From positions 1,798,001 to 1,862,000 of the forward strand of contig JAGTXZ010000010.1 of assembly GCA_018398575.1 (NCBI GenBank): a stretch of 64,000 bases of DNA, given 5' to 3'. The notes below the pieces were generated by a model, which did no database searches, had not been told where the DNA came from, and worked only from the letters and a program-made list of their open reading frames with translations. Shown piece after piece: positions 10,006 to 19,447 of the stretch. Each line of letters opens with the position of its first letter. Within the stretch, counting starts at the first letter, position 1. This DNA comes from Ampelomyces quisqualis. Lineage: Eukaryota > Ascomycota > Dothideomycetes > Pleosporales > Phaeosphaeriaceae. A program made the translations under genes and the position numbers.

Positions 10006-10020
10006 AGAAGCTTCTAGAAA
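10006..10020. promoter_or_regulatory. Heat-shock-element-like pentamers upstream of the transposase
   Basis: The sequence AGAAG-CTTCT-AGAAA gives three contiguous alternating nGAAn/nTTCn pentamers, the canonical perfect heat-shock-factor site. A further in-register AGAAA lies at 9996-10000. It sits about 82 bp before the transposase ATG. Two-unit versions occur at 9665-9674 and 9698-9707 at the palindrome centre. HSF binding is inferred from the motif only. Confidence 0.45.
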
Positions 10021-10101
10021 AATAATCTTAAGAAAAGTTTAAGATTTACAATAGATATATCTTCTTATTTATTAAGTCTATATTAAAAGGTTTAATACAA
10101 T

Positions 10102-12327
10102 ATGCCTAGACCTAAAAAAGTTTCTATTTTAGATCAAAGCTTTATTTTACCTCCTTTAGAAGCTAGCCATTTTATTTTTAAAGATAATCTATTTACTAGA
10201 GAACTTCTTCCACTAAATAGTAGTAATAATAATAAAGATAGAATTAAAGTAAACTGTACAAATTGTAGTTATAATACTCAAGTTAAATGGCCTATTAACT
10301 ATACTAATTTAATTATGCATTATAATAATAAGCATAAGAATTTAAATAGAGGGATAGTAGATATAGAAGAAAATAACTTAAGTATAGAAGATAGCTTTTC
10401 TTCTAATATTTCTAGCTCTACTTCTAGTAGAATAGCTAGAAAGAGGCCTATTAGTAACTACTTTGTTAAAGAAGAATATAGAGCTTTGCTTCTAAAGTTT
10501 ATAGTAAATAATAACTTACCTTTTAGTTTAGTAGAAAGTACTAGCTTTAATAATTATATTAAGTATTTAAAAGAAGATATTCCTACTTTTAGTAGACAAA
10601 CAATTAAAGAAGACTTAGATAAACTATATAATAGAGAATTAAATAAAGTTAAAGATAGATTAAGTAAAAATACAAGTCGATTTTCTATTACTATAGATGA
10701 GTGGAACTCAGGTAATAATATAGACTTTTTAGCAGTAACATTACACTATATTAATAGTAACTTTAAGCTAGAAAGTCTTCTTATAGGCTTTGAGTCTTTA
10801 GAAGAATATACTAGCTATACAGGAGTTATTTTATACAAACAAGTAAATAAGATACTACAAGAATTTAATATTAAAAGAAAGGTTATAGCAATTACTAGAG
10901 ATAATGCCTCTCCTATTAATAGTCTAGTAAAAGAGTTACAAGATAATTATAAAGTAAATCTAAATATTAATATAGAAGATAATAGATGTGTAGCACATAT
11001 TCTAAATCTAATAAGTAATCAATTTCTTATGTTTATATTCTTTATTCCTAATAGTAGTAAAGGCTTTAATACTACTATTAATAGTCTAAAGCAAGATCAA
11101 AACTATCTTATTCTCTATACAAAATACAAAGATCTCTCTAATACTATTAGAAATCTAATTACTGCTATTAAGTATAATCATACATTAAAAAATACTTTTA
11201 AGAAGCTAGTAAAAAAGAACAAGCAACTAAACTATAATAATATAGGTAAAGAAAAGCTAGTTAAAGATAATATAACTAGATGGTTATCTACTTATAATAT
11301 GCTTGATAGATTTATCTATTTTAAAGAAGAAATAAACGAGTTATTATCTCTTATAAGAGAAATGCCTACTAGTAGAAAGAAACAATTAAATATAGATAAG
11401 TTTAATATATTAGAAGAAGAGTGGAACTATATTATATATATTAGAGATTTATTAGAGCTATTTAGAAAGCCTACAATAAGATTTCAAGCTTCTAGCTACT
11501 CTACTATCTCTTTAGTAATACCATATATTTTTAGGCTACTAAGAAAGCTAGAATCTCTTTATTTTAATAGAGACAATAATATTAATTTTAATATATTTAT
11601 TAAAACAGCTATTAAAGCTTCTTTAGATAAGCTTTTAGAGTACTATCCTTTAAATAATACTAGAAGCTTAGATTCTAAGCTAGAAACTCTTGCTATAGCT
11701 ACTGCTTTAGATCCGCACTTTAAACTTCAACTTTTTAGCAATTTATTTCCTAATAACTTTACTATAGAAAGTAGAGTTAAAGAACTACTTCTAGAACTAT
11801 ATTATAAATATAAAGAAGAGTATAATACTACTACTAGTAAAGATAAAACTATAGATACTATAGATAGTATAAATAATATAGACTATAGTAGTGATAACGA
11901 ATTTTATAGAGAAGATAATATTAATATAAATAGAGAAGAGATTTATATATACTTAGGAGAAGATACTATTTCTAAAGAAACTTCTATAGAAAACTATTAT
12001 AACGTACATAAGCAAGATATGCCTATTATTTATAATATAGCAAGAGACTATCTTGCTATTCTTTCTACTTCTAGTCCTAGCGAGTCTACTTTTAGTATAG
12101 CAGGTAATATAGTTACTAAGCCTAGAAATAGACTTATATCTACTACTATTAAACAGCTTATAATATTAAAGTCTTGGAATATTATAGAAAGAGAAGAAAC
12201 TAAAGATAATAATCAAAAGAAAAATAGTTTAATTAAGCAAGTAAAAGATATAGATATAGAAAGTACTACTTCTATAGACTCTAGTACAAATAGTAGCTCT
12301 ACTAGCACTATAATAGAGCTAATATAA
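10102..12327 (+). CDS. hAT-family transposase, intact
   Basis: A single open frame of 741 aa. The N-terminus has a BED-like zinc finger (C52-x2-C55-x17-H73-x4-H78, around NCTNCSYNT and IMHYNNKHK). The centre has the RNase H-like core: ITIDEWNSGNNIDFLAVTLH with the first Asp, AITRDNASP with the second, and the hAT-typical CVAHILNL. The C-terminus (about 639-697, from DMPIIYNIARDYLAILS through SPSESTFSIAG to PRNRLIS) is the conserved hAT dimerisation domain, followed by a Ser/Thr-rich tail. Family members cut and paste DNA and make 8-bp target duplications. There is no internal stop or frameshift. Codons end almost only in A or T (Arg is nearly always AGA), unlike neighbouring genes, which suggests long residence in an AT-mutating environment under selection, or recent arrival from an AT-rich source. 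Confidence 0.93.
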   Translation: MPRPKKVSILDQSFILPPLEASHFIFKDNLFTRELLPLNSSNNNKDRIKVNCTNCSYNTQVKWPINYTNLIMHYNNKHKNLNRGIVDIEENNLSIEDSFSSNISSSTSSRIARKRPISNYFVKEEYRALLLKFIVNNNLPFSLVESTSFNNYIKYLKEDIPTFSRQTIKEDLDKLYNRELNKVKDRLSKNTSRFSITIDEWNSGNNIDFLAVTLHYINSNFKLESLLIGFESLEEYTSYTGVILYKQVNKILQEFNIKRKVIAITRDNASPINSLVKELQDNYKVNLNINIEDNRCVAHILNLISNQFLMFIFFIPNSSKGFNTTINSLKQDQNYLILYTKYKDLSNTIRNLITAIKYNHTLKNTFKKLVKKNKQLNYNNIGKEKLVKDNITRWLSTYNMLDRFIYFKEEINELLSLIREMPTSRKKQLNIDKFNILEEEWNYIIYIRDLLELFRKPTIRFQASSYSTISLVIPYIFRLLRKLESLYFNRDNNINFNIFIKTAIKASLDKLLEYYPLNNTRSLDSKLETLAIATALDPHFKLQLFSNLFPNNFTIESRVKELLLELYYKYKEEYNTTTSKDKTIDTIDSINNIDYSSDNEFYREDNININREEIYIYLGEDTISKETSIENYYNVHKQDMPIIYNIARDYLAILSTSSPSESTFSIAGNIVTKPRNRLISTTIKQLIILKSWNIIEREETKDNNQKKNSLIKQVKDIDIESTTSIDSSTNSSSTSTIIELI

Positions 12328-13089
12328 TAAAGTAAATCTAAAAGAATTTATATAAAATAGTTATAATTTAAAGTTAATACAATAAAGTTAATATATTAGT
12401 AAGTATTAGAGAGTCTTACTACTTAGTTAGAGCTATATTATATATATTAATAAAGAGAATATTAAAAGCTTTACCTTTAAAAAGTCTTAGAAAATAGTAA
12501 GGTTATATATTATAACTACTCTAGTATCTTAGTAATTAATTTCTCTTCTAGAGGTATTATATTTAGACTAATGTTATTTAGACTAATGTTATATAAATAA
12601 ATATTAACTATAAAATATTTAATCTTATATTACTACTACTTTGTATAGTTTATCTTTTAGCTATCTAATACTTTTACACTTATATATATATTACTTTCTA
12701 GTTATAAGTACTAATAGAATAAAAAAGTTTACTTCTTTCTCTTAGTTAATAGATATATAGTTCTCAAATAATATAGTCTATTTCTTTTAGCTTTACTTTA
12801 TCTAATACTTAATATTCTAAAAAAATTAAAGTTATACTAATAAATTAAGTATTATCTAGGTCTATAGCTTAATATACATACTTTAATTATAGTATTACTA
12901 TTTATATTGTTATTTTAGAGTTTTAATTATTATATATACTAAGTAATATATACTATACTTACGTAGTTTTATTTAGTTTTAACTCTAGTATATATAGCTT
13001 AAAGTATATAACTATAGTAGTATTAATATAGTAATATACTTATTTTCTACTATACTTTTAGGATTTTAAATAAAAAATATAATATTTAA
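12328..13089. other. AT-rich non-coding 3' flank of the transposase
   Basis: All frames are closed and no protein relic is visible. It holds a perfect tandem duplication of the 15-mer ATTTAGACTAATGTT at 12561-12590. Confidence 0.5.
12561..12590. repeat. Two tandem copies of a 15-bp unit
   Basis: ATTTAGACTAATGTT occurs at 12561-12575 and immediately again at 12576-12590. Confidence 0.9.
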
Positions 13090-13252
13090 AAGTTACTATA
13101 TAGTAAATAGTAAATTACTATTTTTACTATTATAGTAAATTACTATTAGTAAATTACTATAAATAGTTCTTTACTATTATAGTAACTTACTACGTTTTCA
13201 GGCATAGTAATTACTATATAGTAATTACTTAGTAATTACTATTTTACTATTA
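13090..13252. repeat. Right terminal array of AGTAATTACT-type palindromes
   Basis: This array of TAGTAAATTACTA and TAGTAATTACTA variants mirrors the left-edge array. It is interrupted by a short unique piece (about 13190-13205, CGTTTTCAGGCA) and stops abruptly at normal-GC DNA near 13253. Confidence 0.6.
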
Positions 13253-13917
13253 TCTGCATCCATGGGTTCCGGGCTCCTAGGTCCCTGCCAAGCCGCACGC
13301 TTTCCCCAATATGGCGTCGCATGTGACCAATCACACACGTCTCTATACTTGAGCCTGCAAGGGGTTTCTCACCGCCTGCCGTATCGTGGAGAGACATGAG
13401 ACTCGACGGCTCGACTGCTTCCGCGTCGTTCGATATGAACATATTGTACAGATGTTTTCACCACGATCATGTCATCGTGCGGCAGTTCACGCCGCCGCAC
13501 ATGCCGACTCCATGCCGAGTTGTCCGAGCTTTGCCCTATCGGTCTTGTCGCGTCCGTGTTGGTCTTGTGGCGATAAAGGAGTGGTATGGCAGTCACGTGA
13601 TTGCACAGTAGCAATGAGATTGCCGTGCGTACACCCCGCTTACATTGCAACCTACTGAGGTTTCTTCGAGGAGATTTACTTGTAAAGAATGAAACCACAC
13701 ACACGTAGCTAGGTGATGCGGAGCAGACGCTTGGGATGTTTCTCGCCGAAAAGTGAAAGAAAGAACGATTAGACAGACAGACGAATTTCCGTGCAAACCC
13801 ACCACGCTTCCTACGTACCCATGTTCAGACACCGGGATACGCTGCCTACTGCCTTCACCACCTTCGTACACACGAACATTTCGTCGCGTCTTTCTCTGGC
13901 ATGTAGTATCCGAGATT
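13253..13917. other. Flank between the AT-rich island and the STAND/ankyrin-like gene
   Basis: Normal-composition DNA downstream of the minus-strand gene. Open frames here are short, overlap each other and show no family resemblance. Confidence 0.45.
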
Positions 13918-15901
13918 TCATACCCAAGCTCCTGGCACTCTGGTCCCCCGTTTCCGTCTGGCTTTTGCACGCTGCCTGCGGGCTTTATTGTTCCTCTGTC
14001 GCTCAAAAGCCTGATTGTGCTCGCCGGTCCGGTAGTAACATCTGTGCTCGCCTATATCAAACGGCCAGTCGGTCGGCCAGCAGATATCCGGACCCAGGGC
14101 TATGTGTTCGGAAACAACCAAGTAGCCCGGACAACATGTGTCGAGTACCCACTCCCATCTCAGCAACCAGCCACCTTTATCAGCCGGCTCGAAGAGGATC
14201 TTCTTCCGACGATGAATTATCATGCTCCAGGGGAAATACTCAGATATGCAGTGATAGCGATCCAGCTCCGATCTCATAAATGCTTGGACATCGAAGCCTA
14301 AGCGGGACAGTAGGTCGATGAACCGGCTACCAATTTCACTACTTTCGAGTGAAGAGTACGTGTCGGAGAACAGTGACTCCATGAAATGCCCTCTGACGCA
14401 CAAACAGTGCTCCTTCATCTTGATTTCCAAAAACTTCTCTATGCGTTCAACGACTCTTTCACCACAGACTAAGTATCTCGGCACACAGATATATCGGACA
14501 ACCATTTGCAAAAGACAGGACTGGAATGCTATAACATCCTCGTTTGGCAGTACACATGTAACGTTGTGCCACAGCCACTCTATACAATCTTTAGAACGTA
14601 AAAGATTGGGAACGAGGCGGAAAGCGAAGCCAAAGCGCTCAAATACTTCTGGTTCGTGTGCCAGCAGTAATCTCAGCATGTCGATCTGCCGTACTTTTCC
14701 TCCTGGCAAATAACAATAAGTTATACTTATATGCAGAATCCAACTGTCCAAGTGTCCGGGCTTTAGACCGTGGTGCACAAGCAAGCGGTAGACGTCTGGT
14801 CGACAATAACGCGTTGAAACCTGGTAGGGAAATTAAAAGGTAGCTAGGATATGTTTGGAGAGAAGACCAACTTGAAGCAAATTTCGGCCAAACACATCAT
14901 GAATAAATGGGTGCAGATCACCCGAAGCAAACACGTCCTGTATCTCATCTATAGACGCATTCTTGATGAGATCCTCGTGTTTTTGAAAATCTGGAATGAT
15001 TGGATACACACATAGAGAAGATAAGATCCCATAAGGATTTGGCTTGCTCCATTGTACGCCGTAGCTTAAAAAACCCCATGTGAGAAGTATTTCACGGCTC
15101 GTGGATATGATGCGATCTGTTGATCTGTAGCCCCTAGATGCTTCCGTGGATTTGCCTTTGATGTACTGTATTGTCCCTCTGTGGTGTATTCCGAGCCGTC
15201 TGAGCGTATATGAAGCCCAGTACTCGCGTTTGAATCTGGGCAAGGTAGAGGTGTTTGTTGCATTCAAAAATTGATTGGTGATTGAGTCCACTTGAGATTG
15301 ACCCGGAGTATCTTCCGACCGAGTGGTGTGCGATAAAGCGGTCATACAAGTCCGTTGGCCCTGGAGCAGAACAGGCATGGTAGACATTCTGAGTAGGTTG
15401 GATTAACTCTGTCCATAATCAGGATAACAAGATAACCCACAATATACTCGTTGAATTCACGCTCAGAGCCGTGTGTAGATGCTCAATCTCACTTTGAATC
15501 CTGTCCTCAAAGCCGGCAATGTCTTTCGTCTTGAGTGCGAGTCTGATGTCATCTTTCAGCCTTGTAAGACTCGAAGTATTCCCTTGCCGCCCTGCCGTAT
15601 GTTCTTCCACCATGAGGCAAAGAGGCTCTATACTCGACTCGCAGCTCCTCAACGTCTTCAAGATGATCGGCGATGGAGGTGGGAAATTCTCGGCCTGGAG
15701 TGACGTCTGGCGTTCCAGCATATCGCGAATGGCCTCGAGGAGAGCATGAAGTCCATCGAGTAGGGCTGCCAACCGCTGCAATTCTTTCGGAGCGCCTTTA
15801 ACGCCGCGTACGAATTTTTTGATCTTATTAATCGACTGAAGAAGCTGTAGAAAGAGCGAGGCAACCGCCATGCCACTGGCGACGCCGGAAAGAACCTCCA
15901 T
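13918..15901 (-). CDS. Fungal STAND-type N-terminal domain and ankyrin-like protein
   Basis: Probable exons are 15901-15461, 15360-14872 and 14820-13918, giving 610 aa in frame. The second intron (51 bp, GTTGGT...CAG) is well supported. The first (about 100 bp, GTGAAT...CCAG) is a best guess. The N-terminus (MEVLSGVASGMAVASLFLQL, then a helical LAALLDGLHALLEAIRDML) matches the helical death-fold-like domain that opens many fungal NLR/STAND proteins. The middle has the lineage-typical FKREYWASYTLRRLG and ISTSREILLTWGFLSYGVQW. After it come weak ankyrin-like pieces (RPDVYRLLVHHGLKP, MLRLLLAHEPEVFERFG). The C-terminus is basic and ends RVPGAWV. No NACHT or NB-ARC P-loop is visible. A role in non-self or stress signalling is inferred only from the N-terminal fold. 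It borders the transposon island. Confidence 0.65.
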
Positions 15902-17047
15902 AGCGCGCAAGCGGACTAAGTGTGCGATGCCGTGGGGAGGAATTGCACAAGCACGATGAAGATGCTCGCTGGATAGATGGAGAAGTTGTAAAATAAGTGG
16001 CAAAGGCTTGCAGCTCATATATGTTACCGCCAATTTCTCAGCCTCGTGCCTCTCCCTCAGGCTGAAGAGGCTGAGCAGATTGCTATCGGACGAACGCATG
16101 GGCACAGCCCTGTTGCCCATCGCTGCAGGAAACGATGGGCGGATGAAATGAAGCAGCGCGAATGTCTCGCGCGAGTGTCGAAACATAGTCGCACGCAAGG
16201 TGAGCGAGTACCGCCACACAAAAAAAGCCCAACATGGGAAATATTGGATATAGAACAACATCTTCATACTCATCAACCATGTTCTATATTCGACTCCACA
16301 GAACCTTCTTCATCTAGATATGTCCAACATGCTCGCCATGATAACGTCAGGGCCAAAAAAATCAGCAACTATGGAAAATGGAAAAACTCCACCCATGCAA
16401 TATTTCCCACCTTCAATTCATGCTACACCTTGTCCTTATGTCGAGAGACACACAAAATTAAAAAGGGCTATTGTTGCAGCGAAAACAAGAAATAACCCTT
16501 TTCTGGCCCCAGGATAGCACCTGGATCTATAAAAGCATGAACATGGATACGGCTAGCACCGATCCTCCTGAAAGGGGGTAATCTTTGAAGAAGTGAAACT
16601 ACAAAAAACGATAGAATGCAATCAAAGTGGAAAAGGAACATGGGCTCCCGCGGCCTGTGAGGAACAAATTCGAGCCAATGCGATCAGTAGGTATTGGGTA
16701 GTGGCTGTGGTGATGGTCGGCGGCTAGGTCAGCCGTAGAAGACAAGACGTGCGTTGTGTCGAGTTGGTTGTGATGGCGACAACGATGGCAAGAAGCGCCG
16801 CGAGTCAGAGGATGCTGCATGCATTACCGGCGGACCTATTATTGAATCGTTGTTAGCGGATGTCTTGATCTTTCTGACGGTTCGGTAGCGAGAGTTTTGG
16901 TACCACCGGACATGCAAGATCATATCGTCATCATCATGATGCGAACGTGACAACCCACTTGGCATCACGACCCGAACCGTGCCCGACACTGCATGCGTCG
17001 TCGATCACCGTTTTCGCACATTGTGAAACGAACATTTGAATTTACGC
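15902..17047. other. Intergenic region, no gene seen
   Basis: This stretch holds the promoter of the STAND/ankyrin-like gene and the 3' region of the RING-LON gene. A plus-strand frame of 149 codons at 16046-16495 has no recognisable features and partly overlaps the 5' side of the neighbouring gene. I do not call it. Confidence 0.45.
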
Positions 17048-18804
17048 TCAGGCACCGAACTGAGCCCTGTTGACCATCTTGCAGATCCGAATTTGGTGTA
17101 AATGGAGTGAAGCAGAGATGCAACTTACCATCGCTGCCCACGGATACGGCCAATCCATGAGTAGACAATCTTCAAACGCTCGCGGACACGAGTAGTCCGC
17201 AACAACACGTACTTCTCCTCCTCCATGATTGGTACGACTGATGCGAACCAATAGGGGAACAAGGCTGGGTCTTCGGGTGGTTCGCCATACACTTGTATGA
17301 TGCGCTCACGGAGCCACGGGGCGCTAGCTTCCCGCATTTGCCGGACGAAGGTTGTACAGCTATCGAGTAATTGCTGTGTTGACAAGGCTTCGATGGCAAC
17401 GTCGGCTGGAAGCGCAGTTTGTGGATGCTCGCGGAAAAAGATCTCGGCATAGTCACGAGCCATGGTCGTTTCTCGCTGCTCAGCACTACCTTCCTCAGCC
17501 AGTGACACGTCTTCGACGCGTTCTATCTGACCGACGTTGTACCCATCCAGCATGCCGTGGGCTGTGACTTTGAAGCGACCAATGCCTCGACTCTCTATGA
17601 AACTGCGCCCATCGCGGAGCAGTTCGTGGTTGACGATCTCAAGTAGTGTTCCATATTCCAGGAATGGCGTTGCGCCAAGCTGGCCTTGTTCCTCCGAAGT
17701 TCGGTTGTACATGACCATACCGAACTGCTTGTTGCCCTCGATTACTCGTCGCATCATCAAGCGATATCGTGGCTCGAAAACATGGAGGAAGGTCGGCATT
17801 GCGGGTAACGAGAGTGTGCAGATGAACAGCGGGGTACTGAGTATATCGTCCCCTGCTTGTTCTTCTGCCTTCAGGGCGGCAGCACGGGCTGTGACAAGCT
17901 CGGGACATAGACCGTTGAGCAGAGAGTTGAGAATGGAGTTGCCGGCCTGATGCTGCAGAGAAGCGGGTATATGCAGGTTCCTCCGGCAGAAAGGGCAGAT
18001 ATTGCTGTGATCCATGACACGCGAAAGACAGCGGCGGCAGAATGTATGGCCGCATGTTGTGGTTGTAGGATCAAGCATCAAGTTGTAGCACACCAGACAG
18101 TCCAGCTCTTTCTGAGTAGCTTCTCGCAGTCGTTCGATCAAGTGGGTGCCTATTGCCTGGTAAGTATCACCGTCCGGAGACAGAGTTTGATATCGTGCGT
18201 CGGAGGTGTAACGAAGCTTGCCCATGGCGGCCATGGCGAAGGTTGCGATGAGACGGCCACCATGTAGGACTTCCCGATGACGCACTTGGCCGCCACGCTC
18301 CTTCTCCTGGGGCTCTTCTGATGCATTTCCGTCGTCATCTCGGCACTCCTCGACGAGTGTTGGGGTGTCGTCGGCAGTTGGCCTGTACTTGGCCAGCTCA
18401 GCCTCTATCGACTCCATGACTTTGGTCAAGGTGACGTCGACGGAGCACTCGGCCGACGCGTGTTCGGCCCCGCAGCCCAACAGTGGACATGCGACCCCGG
18501 TGAGACGGTCGGGCGTGTTCGGGTAGGAGATGTTTGTTCTTGGCTGGGCGGCGGGAAGGCAGCCGCGACAGACGGTGTGGCCGCAGGGCAGCGTGACGGG
18601 CGTGTTGAGCAGCAGCGAGCACCTCGGGCACTGCACCAGACGGACCAGCTGGCGGGCGTCGCGGTGGGCGTCGAGGGCGTCGACGCCGGTGGACTCGTCG
18701 AGGGTGCCATGGCCGACCATGAAGCCTTGCAGGGGCAGGCGCGGCTCGAAGGAATGCTCAACGCCTTGGACGATGGAGCACCCTTTGCTTCGGCGTCGAT
18801 TCAT
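17048..18804 (-). CDS. RING-finger and LON-substrate-binding domain protein (LONRF/CrgA type), probable E3 ubiquitin ligase
   Basis: The main exon is 18804-17129. A strong GTAAGT donor at 17128 would join it to a tiny last exon, 17066-17048, ending QRWAQFGA. If unspliced, the frame stops at once with TAA at 17127-17125. The product is about 560 aa. Near residue 60 is a RING-like Cys/His cluster (CPRCSLLLNTPVTLPCGHTV). Near residue 235 is a full C3HC4 RING (CLVCYNLMLDPTTTTCGHTF, then CRRCLSRVMDHSNICPFC). The C-terminal half is a LON N-terminal substrate-binding domain (PLFICTLSLPAMPTFLHVFE, then PRYRLMMRRV). There is no Lon ATPase or protease part, so it is not a protease. Mucor CrgA, a light-response regulator, has this layout. 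The substrate here is unknown. Confidence 0.85.
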
Positions 18805-19447
18805 GTAGGTCTGGGCGACTGCGCAGCGCTGTTGCGGGCCATGTACAGCAGAGAGACAGGCGGGAGGAGGAGGAGGAGGAGGAGGTGGTGGTGGTGGTGA
18901 GGGGCAGGGGCAGCACCGGGAGGGTGCGTGGTGTCGCAGGAGGCCAGGAGGGCGGCGGGCGAGGGTGAAGGGACATGATTCATGGAGGCGCGAGTGCAGA
19001 GGTCATGCATTTTGCGGACGGTTAGGCGTTGGGATCGGCCGATCCGCTCCAACAGCCTGGTGTTTCGTGCATGCACGCTGGCTTTCCCGTCCACCGCGGG
19101 CCCGATCAGCCAGGCAGAGTGTCGTCGGACACAAATCGACATTTTGCCCGCGCATCGAGGGTCCCGCTAGGCCCCTTACGGACATGGCAGTGTTCACAGG
19201 ACGGCCTTGCACGCGTCATGGATCCAATCACGCGACACCAGCCACCCTGCCGACATCTTCCTGACGTGCTGTCAGCCTTCACCACCGGTCGCCGGTGCCG
19301 AGAGTCCAGCGTCGAGAGACCCTGGAAGTTGAGCCGACTGCCCCACCATGATTGCACGGCTACACTATTCCCATACTGTACAGTCCTCCGTACGCAGCAC
19401 TCCGTCATGTTTCCGTTCATGTGCGTGCCTGCAGGCAACCTCAAGGC
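18805..19447. other. Intergenic region between RING-LON and the Rictor gene
   Basis: The RING-LON promoter and the 3' UTR of the TORC2 gene lie here. It includes a GGA/GGT microsatellite. No gene is supported. Confidence 0.45.
18863..18899. repeat. GGA then GGT trinucleotide microsatellite
   Basis: About seven GGA units run directly into five GGT units, 59 bp upstream of the RING-LON start codon. It probably lies in the leader or core promoter. Confidence 0.85.

Larger units (their letters stand above)
9425..10101. promoter_or_regulatory. Shared divergent promoter region of the two island genes
   Basis: This is the region between the start codons of the 215-aa gene (minus) and the hAT transposase (plus). 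It contains the long inverted repeat. Each arm has a pyrimidine run (TCTCTCTCT) facing outward, like a fungal transcription start tract. It also holds three copies of the palindrome CTAGAAGCTTCTAG and a heat-shock-element-like pentamer series near 10006-10020. The promoter role is inferred from position and motifs. Confidence 0.5.
7426..13252. mobile_element. AT-rich island carrying a two-gene hAT-type transposable element
   Basis: Base composition changes abruptly at both edges, from about 50% GC to very AT-rich. Inside are an intact hAT-type transposase gene on plus (10102-12327) and an intact spliced gene on minus (8675-9424). Between the genes is a long inverted repeat. Both edges are arrays of AGTAATTACT/AGTAAATTACT palindromes. 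I could not define a target-site duplication or matching terminal inverted repeats, so the exact element ends are unknown and could lie inside the island. Unlike the gypsy block at 57.6-64 kb, the genes here have no premature stops although nearly every third position is A or T. Confidence 0.75.
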
